Assembly: GCA_025602905.1 (NCBI GenBank)
Contig: JAHLKI010000003.1
Coordinates: 434,001-498,000, forward strand
DNA length: 64,000 bases
Origin: Phlyctochytrium arcticum
Lineage: Eukaryota; Chytridiomycota; Chytridiomycetes; Chytridiales; Chytridiaceae
Direction: 5' to 3'
The notes below the pieces were generated by a model. It ran no database searches and had not been told where the DNA came from. It saw only the letters and a program-made list of their open reading frames with translations. A program made the translations under genes and the position numbers. Below are positions 56,342 to 64,000 of this stretch, one piece after another; positions within the stretch are counted from its first letter, which is position 1; every line of letters starts with the position of its first letter.

Positions 56342-59300
56342 ATGGACGCCCAAACTTACCTTGCCAAGCGCCGTGAAATCCATCGTAGGGCTTCCGAAAC
56401 ATGCCGGTTGAAGAAACAACGCATGATTTCATCTGTCCTTCAGTCCGTATGTATTTGTTTCCTCCCCACGGTCTGCAGCGCATCACTGACTCTGTTACAG
56501 TCTACATCTTCCTTGCAAACCTCTGTTTCGCCTCCGTCGGCCTTTGCCGCCCATTCTCCTCATTCGCTTTCCTCTTCCGGGATCCATGCGCCTTCCCACA
56601 CATCTACTGCGCAGGTAAATATTACTCATCTTCTTCACTGCACACCTCCAGATTTTAAGTATACTTCATCCAGGTCCAATGTCATTCTCCAGCTCGCATT
56701 CCCCAATGGTGGTCCGCACATTGTGTACTTCATTTACCTTCGCGCCACAACGCTGTCTGGAATGTGTTGCCCTGCTCATTCTGCGGTGTCTTCCTGCTGT
56801 CCTCGGAACGGAAAGCTTTCTGTTGCAACGCTGGTCGGTGGACTCTTCCACGTCTCCCTCCCTATCCTCCACCTATCGCCAGCGTACTGACTACCGCCAA
56901 CGTCTCACAAATGTCCCGCCGCCTTAATAACCTCTTTTCCTTCACGGCAATCGGTGTTACGGGCAAATTCGCAAATTTCCGGAGTCCTTCTTCAGTGTGC
57001 ATATCTGGGAGGGTTTACCACCGCATGCTACCGCTCGCTTCTCCGGGGCATTCAATACATTGGTTTCTGTATGATGCGGAAGAGCGCTACTCTGTCGCCA
57101 GCAACTACAGTACAATGTGCCTTCAAACATTGTGGCGGTCTTTGAAAACCTTCTGGACGATGTCAATCCATACGTGTCCCAATTTTCGCGTGCCGTTCAT
57201 GTTGCGGGCAACGTCCAGCAACTCCGTCCGGATTACTCAATTCATTTAAATGAAGACACTCACAACTCTGAAATCGCGGCTGTCATTGGCACTCCCGACT
57301 CGGCCTCTATGGTGGATCGCAACATTGTAGTATGGATGCACTCTGATGCCACTCCCACATTCGTGCCAATTTTGAGCTCTCATTACGAACCATTGCAGTA
57401 CCCGATTCTCTTCCCCCATGGCACCCCTGGCTGGACAATGGACAATTCCTTTGGGTTTTCTCAGATTATTTGGTATCGCATCAGACTATTGCAAGAACCG
57501 CGCTTTTCTCTGTTGTGCCGTCTGGCCGGCGAATACCTGGTGGACATGTTCTCCAGGACTGAGGACCAAAAACTCAATTTCATCTTCAACAATCGCCATT
57601 CTATGAACGATGATGTAGATGGTGGACCCCAGGAAGAATCACATCTCTTCCTTCCCAAATCCTTTCACGGCTCTCAGAAATGGTGCAGTGACCAGGTGGC
57701 CTGCGCTTTAACTCTGGCTCGAAAATTCGGCCCTCCCTCCTTCTTTGTGACAATGACCGCCAACCCCAAATGGCCGGAGATTACTTCGAAGTTGCTCCCC
57801 GGCCAAACAGCGTTCAACCAGCCTGCATTGGTGGTACGTGTTTTCAAATCAAGACTTTCCAGATGCATCTCTCTTCTGCGGACTGTCTTTGGCCAAGTCG
57901 TCTACATCGTCTGGGTCGTCGAGTTCCAAAAGCGGGGTCTTCCCCACGCACACATCATCATAAAAGTGCAACCCCGAACTACCTCCCTCCTCCATCAACT
58001 CCGTCATCTCAGCTGAGCTTCCCACAGGTACCGACCCTGCCTGTGTCCTACTCGCGGCGAAGGTCAAACAGTTCATGATCCACAGTTCCTCCCATTCTTC
58101 GAGATGCCTCAGGGATGGTAAATGCATCTACGGGTATCCGAAACCTGTTAATCCGGTTACCTGGGTCGACGATCGAGGGTACGTTCAGTACCGTCGCCGG
58201 TCTGTCGCGGACGCTTGCGTCGTTCCCCACTCACCGCTGCTTCTGTTGGAATTGGACTGCCACGTCAATGTCGAAATTGCCTCCACAGTGCACGTGTTTA
58301 TGTACCTGTACAAATATTTATACAAAGGCCCGGACAGAGTCAAGTACAACATTTCATCCGACTGCACAAGGCCCACTGATGAAATTGACGATTACCTCAA
58401 TGGCCGTTACCTTTCCGCCCCTGAGTGCGCTTGGCGGATTTTTCAGTTTTCTGTTTCTCAAAAAATTCCGGCGGTTGAAACTTTAGTCTGTCATTTGGCG
58501 GGTGCGAAATTCTATAAGTACGGCTCTAACAAAGAGTCTTCCACCTTTTCTTCCCTGACTCGCTACCTACTATTCCACCCACCAGAGGACCTTTTCGACA
58601 ACATCACCTATCTGGATTATTACGAGAGGTTTACCCACAAGCCTTGGTCTGGAGAAGCGCTTTCCAACAACCAGTATCTAGAGTCCCCACACCCTGGCTC
58701 TCGATGGGTCATCTCTACCCGTACATCTCAATCTCCTCATGTGTGCAGGATTCAGACCATTGGTGCCAAATTGGGGGAACTTTTCTATCTTTGTTCCATT
58801 CTACAAGGTATGCCCGGCCGTTCGTATGAGAACCTTCGCACAGTTGCCAATGTCATTTATCCTACCTTCCAAGAGGCCGCCTACGCCCTGAATCTTTTTA
58901 GCAACGACTCGGAACCCACAGTGGCCATGGAGGATGCCATTGCAGATTTGCGCTTGCCTTCTCAGCTGCGCTTCCTTTACGGACAGTTGGTTTTGAACGG
59001 TGCTCCTGCTCCATCACTCTGGATGCGTTTCAAGGATGATTTGGCGGCTGACTATCTGGAATTGCATCACCGAAATGTTCGAAAATGGTACAATCTCGCT
59101 CTCCTGGACATTAACAAGCACTTCGCTGCAAGCTCCCAAACATGCGCTGACTTCGGCCTACCACTACCCAATATTGTTTCTCGTGACTTGGAAAACGAGC
59201 GAGACGCTTTTGAGGGACGTCAGCCTGACCTCCTGCGTGAGGTTTCCCTCGCCCTTCTAGCTTTGAATGGCGAGCAGCGCGATTTTTTTGATCGGATAGT

Positions 59301-60639
59301 CACTGGAGTGAACGACAGCTCCGCAAATAATCTTCATTTCCTGCAAGGCAAAGCTGGAACCGGGAAGACATACCTACTTAATCTCATCGCCAACCATCTG
59401 CGGGCTGCCGGGCACATTGTTCTAATCGTTGCTACCACGGCAATGGCCGCTTCGAACTACGAACGGGGTCGCACCGCTCATTCTTTGTTCAAGATTCCCA
59501 TCGAGGCCGACTCTGGTGGGAATTTGTGTTCCTCGGTGGGGCTGGAGACGAACCGGGCAGCTCTGTTGAAGGCCGCAATGCTCATTATTTGGGATGAACT
59601 TCCCATGGGTTCGGGACCCGTTGTCGAGTGCGCCGATAACCTCATGAGATCAATCAAGGGCTTGGATTTGCCGTTTGGAGGCTGCGCATTCACTGGGGTT
59701 GGCGATTGGCGTCAGGTTGCTCCTGTTGTACCTAATGCCGGCAGGGCTCAGGTCGTTGCATTGAGTGTGCGGAACTCCCATTTGTGGCCCCTTTTCCAAA
59801 TCTCCCACCTTCGACAAACCTTTCGCGCCGCAAATGACAAACGATTCGATCGTTTTTTGGACCATGTCGGCGTTTCTCCTTCCGAAAATCTCGACCTGTC
59901 CTTCTTGGCCCACACTGATGATATAGAGGAATGTAAACAGTTCTTTTTCCCATCCCTTTCACCCGACGTTTCCACCTCCGCCGCTCCCTCCCAATGCTCC
60001 TTTCTTTCTTGCCTTAACATCCACGTCGACGAATTTAGCGATTTGCTTTTTGATGCCTTCCCCGGGGAGCCCAAACACTACTATTCTTTCAATGATGCCG
60101 TTGAAAATGAACACCTGGCTGATGATCATCCCATCTGTAATCCGGATTACATTTCCGCACTCCGTTTTCCTGGTGTTCCGAGTCACTGCTTGTCTTTCAA
60201 AGTGGGAATGGTAGCTACTTTGATGCGTAACATTTCTGTTGAGCTCGGCTGGTTCAAAAATGCTAGAGTCAAGATTCTTGCCATGTTCCCCCACACTGTC
60301 ACCGTTTCCCTTCCCAATCCAAATCCCAATCACCGGGCATCCACATACTCTATCCCCAGATTTGTTTTCATTTTCAAACCGACAAGCTCCACCTACTCCA
60401 TCAAGCGGAAACAATTCCCTTTACGCCTGGGATATGCTTCAACATTCAACAGTTGCCAAGGACTGACGCTGAACCGGATCGTTGTAGATCTTCGCACTTC
60501 TGTTTTTGCACACGGTCAGCTCTATACGGCTTTGTCCCGCGTAAGGGCCTCGTCTGATATCCTACTCTTATTCGAGAAGGACGCTCCTCCATTTACACAT
60601 AATGTTGTCTTTACTGAACTTCTTGACAACTTAACCTAA
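56342..60639 (+). pseudogene. Helitron Rep-helicase (RepHel), frameshifted
   Basis: RepHel nicks and unwinds DNA in rolling-circle transposition. Early exons from 56342 (MDAQTYLAKRREIHRRASE) resemble Helitron N-termini and need splicing through about 57110. The Rep domain includes QYPILFPHGTPGW, EYLVDMFSRTEDQKLNFIF and FFVTMTANPKWPE. The HUH motif GLPHAHIIIKVQ is near 57945, and the catalytic tyrosine motif YLYKYLYKG is near 58320. A one-base change at about 57972 shifts frame before the CVLLAAKVKQF region. The PIF1-type helicase has QGKAGTGKTYLLN (P-loop, 59344), LIIWDELPMG (Walker B), FTGVGDWRQVAPV, YASTFNSCQGLTL and ALSRVRASSDILLL. It ends at 60639. The long 58075-60639 frame is undamaged, so decay seems recent. 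Confidence 0.88.
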
Positions 60640-60782
60640 CTTATCAACTTATAGAAAACTCAACTTACTGTTAGACCACATATTCTAGCTTATTAGTACC
60701 TCTGTTCTTCTGTTCATTTCTACATGTTTTTTCTCTCCTGTCTCCGTTTGTCCTGTCTTCTTCTTTTGTGTTTTCTGTGTCT

Positions 60783-60813
60783 TTGACAACAGCGCAGAAG
60801 CGCTGAGGTCAAA
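60783..60813 (+). mobile_element. Helitron 3' end hairpin, right copy
   Basis: TTTGAC pairs with GTCAAA and, inside, AGCGC pairs with GCGCT around loop AGAA. It sits within 5 bp of the Helitron's right border and differs in sequence from the hairpin at 38655. Confidence 0.6.
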
Positions 60814-60817
60814 CTTG

Positions 60818-61138
60818 TTTTTTTATATGCAAGATATACTCCTTCTTTTCGTCAATCTTTTTTATTCTATGAAAGTCCTGAACTAATAGAGCGTGAACTG
60901 CCTCAAGGGGCATTTCAAAATTGTCATCGCTCCCTCTTGAGTACATCGTTTCTCGTTTAACATGTAGCTTGGAATTATAATTATAGGAACATATAACAAC
61001 TCGAGACGCATGTTGTCCATTGATCAAATTCGTGACATTGTTAATCAATGTGGTTATGTTTTCATTCCCTCTGACACTGATGCTAATATGGAAACAATGA
61101 ACAACTTGGAGAAGAGAACTCTCTGATAGAAGAATCAA
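60818..61138 (-). pseudogene. virus-like gene X, 5' part (3' end replaced by Helitron DNA)
   Basis: On the minus strand the frame starts near 61138 (MILLSESSLLQVVHCFHISI), continues VRGNENITTLINNVTNLING and reaches the part shared with 38679-38853 (YNYNSKLHVKRETMYSRG, then FEMPLEAVHALL). It ends at the Helitron border with poly-A-like codons. The two copies overlap by about 165 bases. Together they outline one protein of roughly 210 residues with no recognisable domain. Confidence 0.6.
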
Positions 61139-61277
61139 AAACTGTGTTTACTCACATATTAGTGGAAATCAAGTAGGCAATCTTGGAAATCTCTACTTTA
61201 GCAATGGTGATCTTTATAATAAAATGAATTTGAAGGAATGATTAACCGCTCCATCCCTTTGTCAAAGCATTATTACT

Positions 61278-61470
61278 ATGGGATGCCATGAAGATGCTAT
61301 CTGCCCTCTGTGTTGTGAAAAACTTGCTGACAAGAATACATGGGGGTCTTGTTCATATTGCACTTTTGAATTCTGTATGTCTTGTAGGGAAAAGGGAATG
61401 GCAGAATGTATGAAGAAAGATATATTTTCGTTGCCCTGTTTGTAGAGAAGTTCAATTTCAGATGGTATGA
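61278..61470 (+). pseudogene. RING-finger-like protein, frameshifted
   Basis: The frame from 61278 shows ICPLCCEKLADKN, then SCSYCTFEFCMSCREKG and, after a frame change near 61425, FRCPVCREVQF. The order CX2C, CX2C, CX2C, CPVC with a Tyr/Phe-Cys core matches a RING-type finger. Such small finger proteins (putative E3 ubiquitin ligases) are frequent in large DNA viruses. Upstream sense (SHISGNQVGNLGNLYFSNGD, about 61150-61235) may be part of the same gene, with a stop near 61240. Confidence 0.5.
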
Positions 61471-61584
61471 ACTTGTGAAAAAACAATGAGTGTCTTTCAA
61501 GGGTCTTTTGAGGGTCATTTCAGGGTGGATCCGTCTCAATAGAGATGGGCCTTTTTCGCTGTGTCTTGCGCGGGACATTGGAAC

Positions 61585-62190
61585 TTATCCGTAGGTCTGT
61601 TCCCAGTAACATTTTGTACATACTGTTCTCCATGAGTCAGTCTTGGGAATTGTCCTTCTACATTTCACTGTCTCACACGGAATATCTGTTCGGCCCGGAT
61701 ACATATCAGCCTTGGTCTTGCATGTTACTTTGAGTCCTTTGCTTTGTTGCCAACACGAATGCAATTCTCTCTCCAGCGTTTTGTTGGCGTGACGGCAAAG
61801 AATTTGTCGCATGTTTGACACAAATTGTTACATTCTGAACATGGGTGACATAGTTTACTTGTATCGTTTCCTGCATATTTACTTTGACACATTTTGATAC
61901 TTGCATTCTCACCATACATTTCTTTAAAACGTGTATCTTCTTTCAGTTTCCTCTTTATCTCTTTACTCTGCTTTATATGTTCCTCTTTCATGAAGCGTTT
62001 GACACATGTATTCCCTACTATGAGTTCCATCATATTCAGCCTATTCCATATGTGACAGTTTTCTAATATTCGATGTGTACAGATACAATGATTATCCTTT
62101 TCCGTTACACCGACAACGTCCCATTCATCGAGGGCTGATTGGAATTCATCGGATTCAGAATATGATAGAAGCGCCTTCTCAAACTTTGCT
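61585..62190 (-). pseudogene. Cys-rich protein of a type seen in large DNA viruses, frameshifted
   Basis: Minus-strand sense begins near 62190 (FEKALLSYSESDEF) and reads EWDVVGVTEKDNHCICTHRI, then MMELIVGNTCVKRFM. That CxC...NELxVGNxCxxRF-like pattern I associate with uncharacterised zinc-binding proteins of giant viruses. A lysine-rich segment follows, then CHPCSECNNLCQTCDKFF. After a frame change near 61745 come CKTKADMYPG and CTKCYWEQ, ending at 61585. An ATG at 62033 lies inside the conserved part, so the real start is upstream. The family link is from memory of the pattern and unverified. Confidence 0.5.
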
Positions 62191-62213
62191 TGTAACTAAA
62201 CATATCTCGTGGC

Positions 62214-62462
62214 TTATACTTCAATCATCAGAAATTCATTTTCTCTGTTTTTTGGTGCGTTTGGGCCTGAATGCATTGGCTTCTCTTGTTTTGTTATGGT
62301 AATGTAATTTGACCAGTGTGATTTGCCTCCCTTCAAAATATTGGTGACCGTGGCCCTGTCCAGGTTGAGCTGTTTGGACAATTGTCGCAGCGATGAGGCT
62401 TCAAAGTGCTGTTCGGTACCGAATCGATTCACTGTTACTTGATAGGTATAATATAAAAACAT
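62214..62462 (-). CDS. small helix-turn-helix protein, possibly partial
   Basis: The frame contains ASSLRQLSKQLNLDRATVTN followed by ILKGGKSHWSNYITI, which fits a helix-turn-helix. It is similar in style to the NUMOD-like repeats found with homing nucleases and in giant-virus proteins. The 82-residue length suggests a domain remnant. Minus-strand sense further upstream to about 62560 is in another frame. Function unknown beyond probable DNA binding. Confidence 0.4.
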   Translation of the reverse strand: MFLYYTYQVTVNRFGTEQHFEASSLRQLSKQLNLDRATVTNILKGGKSHWSNYITITKQEKPMHSGPNAPKNRENEFLMIEV

Positions 62463-62580
62463 CGTGGGACTTCAGTCTGTGGTTCATATTTAGTACATGA
62501 TATTTTTCTTTTGTTTGATGCATTTGGAGACTTGATGTTCCGAATGTTTCTAATGTTTCGTAATGTATAGATGTATCATC

Positions 62581-62655
62581 AAAATCCGGGGAAATACCCA
62601 AGATCAGATATTACACTAAGACATATTGCTGAATCTAGGTATTTCCCCGGATTTT
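62581..62655. repeat. hairpin 3 of the virus-like blocks
   Basis: A perfect 18-bp stem (AAAATCCGGGGAAATACC and its complement) encloses the same core as hairpin 2 with one or two substitutions. Arms differ from hairpin 2 at matching positions on both sides. Downstream, ggcaatgcggtgagtaatg, then ttgcaag and ccctcgctgcat, parallels the flank of hairpin 2. Confidence 0.85.
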
Positions 62656-62792
62656 ATGTGTTGCATTTTTTGATTCGTATGGCAATGCGGTGAGTAATGT
62701 TGCAAGAAGCACAGTTAGCCCTCGCTGCATCATAATAATCGTGAGGAGAAGAGTGACATCACAATGATATCCATTGATATCAAGATCAGCCC

Positions 62793-62800
62793 TATAAAAG
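62793..62800 (+). promoter_or_regulatory. TATA box before the 62864 ORF
   Basis: TATAAAAG stands 64 bp before the ATG at 62864, the same spacing as for ORF Z. A second TATAAAAG occurs at 63141-63148. Confidence 0.45.
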
Positions 62801-62863
62801 GACCAATGCGTTTCGATTATTTCCGGAGGAAAAAAGATATTCTCAGTAGTTGAAGTATAAGCC

Positions 62864-63145
62864 ATGACAGCGGCCCTCAAGAAAGTAGAATACAAGGGAA
62901 TCACCTGGTTCAAGAATATCAGCAGCAAAGGAGGAGCACAGGACCATGTCATTGAGAATTTGAAACCAGACGAACTACCTGCTCTGACCACGGACCACGG
63001 AGGCAGAGGCCATACTTTTGAGAGGACAGGAAAGACATTACGGCGCATTCCGTCCACGGGTCCAGTGGGAAAGTGGCAAATGCAAAGAACGGGAAGAAAA
63101 GTATCCCACACATACGCGAGGACACGAGATTTTCGGGAAGTATAA
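62864..63145 (+). CDS. small hypothetical protein of the virus-like block
   Basis: The 93-residue frame starts MTAALKKVEYKGITWFKNIS and is rich in Lys, Arg, Gly and Thr (GRGHTFERTGKTLRRIPS, then QMQRTGRKVSHTYARTRD). It is basic enough to bind nucleic acid. A TATA box lies upstream at ORF Z-like spacing and another directly at its stop, which points to a following transcription unit that I cannot resolve. The 199-codon frame on the opposite strand over this region is probably a shadow. No family recognised. Confidence 0.45.
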   Translation: MTAALKKVEYKGITWFKNISSKGGAQDHVIENLKPDELPALTTDHGGRGHTFERTGKTLRRIPSTGPVGKWQMQRTGRKVSHTYARTRDFREV

Positions 63146-63554
63146 AAGGACATCCGTTCAATTCTTGACCAGACACCGCAACATTTACACACACCATCAA
63201 CACCGATTCTAACATCCACCTGTATCAACCACAATGCTCGTCATCTCTTCCGAAACAGCAACGTGAAGTTGACCATGCGCAAAGACGGGAGTTGGTAGGA
63301 AGAGTCCGACATGTATCATGGTCTGCCCTTGACACACATAGAAAATTGTTGTCGTTTGAGAATGAAGGGCATGTCTCCCTCATTGGTTGTCATCAGGATC
63401 CGGGGGATAAAGACAATCGAAACGATATTGGTGCCCGTCAAAATTTGTGCCTTTATCACTTTTTGCCCGAGACACTGAACAATAAGGGGTGTTCCATTGC
63501 AGAGGCCGAAAGAAGGGTTGAGACTATGGAGGAGGATGACAGGGACTCCCGTCT
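63146..63554 (+). other. junction of virus-like DNA and Gag-like sequence, no clear gene
   Basis: After the TATA at 63141 an ATG at 63232 opens only ten codons before a stop. A longer plus frame (63292-63729) overlaps the minus-strand Gag-like gene and is doubtful. The border between AT-rich and GC-richer DNA lies roughly at 63250-63500. Confidence 0.35.
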
Positions 63555-63582
63555 TCAGTCGCAGATTTGGTTTGCCAGACCA

Positions 63583-63963
63583 CTACTCTTGACTAAATTC
63601 AGGAACTCTACTGGAAAGCGAGCCTCTTGCAGCCTCATCGTGGGCTGTAGTGCCCTTGTTGGTAACTGCGCAATTGCCTCCAGCGCCAGGGTCCGGTACC
63701 AAACCGGAAGCAGTCTGCTCACTGCCTGAAGTCTGGCCAGCAGCGGCGTCGTGAGAGGCGTGATCGCCTCTGGAGCTGGTAGTCTTGTCGAAATAGGGGA
63801 TGCCAAGGCGCTCAGCCCACCGCTGATGTTGATCTTTGGGGACCAGGCGAACGATTTTTTTGTAGCCGGCGACACGTTCGGTAAAAGGTTGTTTCTCGCA
63901 TGCAGCAAAGATCTCGGCAGCTTTCTTGGATGCAGCTAATTCATCGTTGCGGTCGTTGTCCAT
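63583..63963 (-). CDS. Gag-like ORF of unknown element, copy 2
   Basis: The ATG at 63963 begins MDNDRNDELAASKKAAEIFA and continues CEKQPFTERVAGYKKIVRLV, then QHQRWAERLGIPYFDK. The first 60 residues match copy 1 at 49207 closely. Beyond this the Gly/Ser/Thr-rich tail (GSEQTASGLVPDPGAGGN) diverges, and a PGAG phrase is retained in both. It ends at 63583. Unlike copy 1 no lesion is obvious. Its role is unknown. It may be a Gag N-terminus or a domesticated gene. Confidence 0.5.
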   Translation of the reverse strand: MDNDRNDELAASKKAAEIFAACEKQPFTERVAGYKKIVRLVPKDQHQRWAERLGIPYFDKTTSSRGDHASHDAAAGQTSGSEQTASGLVPDPGAGGNCAVTNKGTTAHDEAARGSLSSRVPEFSQE

Positions 63964-64000
63964 ATAGGCAAAGGAAAAACAGAAGTGAATGAACGATGGT

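Larger units (their letters stand above)
53891..60817 (+). mobile_element. Helitron inserted in virus-like DNA
   Basis: The left border is placed where viral AT-rich coding ends in ...tttcagaa and TCAACCCCCGTGAC begins, matching the TC start of Helitrons. The right border follows a hairpin at 60783-60813, and the next base is T. Insertion between A and T fits Helitrons. Cargo is an OB-fold/AT-hook gene (minus) and the Rep-helicase gene (plus), separated by a repeat-rich pyrimidine region. Borders are by eye. Confidence 0.65.

Noticed and set aside
62635..63234. 199-codon minus-strand frame
   Set aside because: It overlaps a hairpin and a plus-strand gene with a TATA box. It has no domain and crosses a promoter-like region.

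Overview
The window looks like eukaryotic nuclear DNA from a fungus, most likely an early-diverging, transposon-rich (chytrid-like) one. This placement is an inference. It rests on a fungal-type MSH3 with a PCNA-binding N-terminus, an FG-repeat NSP1/Nup62 nucleoporin, short GT-AG introns of about 40-90 bp, and a transposon set (Copia, Gypsy, hAT, MULE, tyrosine-recombinase retroelement, Helitron) typical of fungi. I cannot name a species.

Region 1 (1-12.2 kb) is ordinary host sequence: MSH3 (minus, running off the left edge), a small possible mitochondrial protein, NSP1, an acidic multi-exon protein with a possible EAF-like N-terminus, and a 1078-residue coiled-coil protein. Region 2 (12.2-24.6 kb) is gene-poor and then transposon-filled: a faint helicase remnant, an R-S repeat array split by a 7.4 kb element bounded by 15-bp inverted repeats, a large degraded transposase-like ORF, a well-preserved spliced hAT transposase and a truncated MULE. 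Region 3 (24.6-36.1 kb) is a nested LTR-retrotransposon cluster: a Copia element (minus), a Gypsy element (plus) whose LTR starts inside the Copia LTR, a third element whose LTR cuts off the Gypsy integrase, and an internally deleted Gypsy copy (minus).

Region 4 (36.1-64 kb) is the most unusual part. Three AT-rich blocks (about 38.7-41.5, 49.5-53.9 and 60.8-63.2 kb) have compact, mostly intronless genes unlike the neighbouring host genes and transposons. They encode a C5 cytosine DNA methyltransferase, a virus-type tyrosine recombinase, stand-alone CheY-like receiver proteins, an N6-adenine DNA methyltransferase, a RING-like protein, a Cys-rich protein resembling a type seen in large DNA viruses, and an HTH protein. 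Nearly all carry stop codons or frameshifts. I read these blocks as a decaying endogenised double-stranded DNA virus (giant-virus or Polinton-like) or a related element. No capsid, polymerase or packaging ATPase gene is visible here. The middle block contains a 2.8 kb imperfect palindrome centred at 50888/50889. Three 75-77 bp hairpins, two inside this palindrome and one in the third block, have complementary arms that differ between copies while the core is conserved.

Between and around the virus-like blocks lie a tyrosine-recombinase retroelement (42.4-46.2 kb), a MULE with a SWIM-like finger (46.5-48.5 kb), and two Helitron ends. Each Helitron side carries an OB-fold/AT-hook protein gene. 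Both Helitron 3' ends abut different points of two copies of the same virus-like gene. A Gag-like ORF is repeated in the same orientation at 48.7-49.2 and 63.6-64.0 kb.
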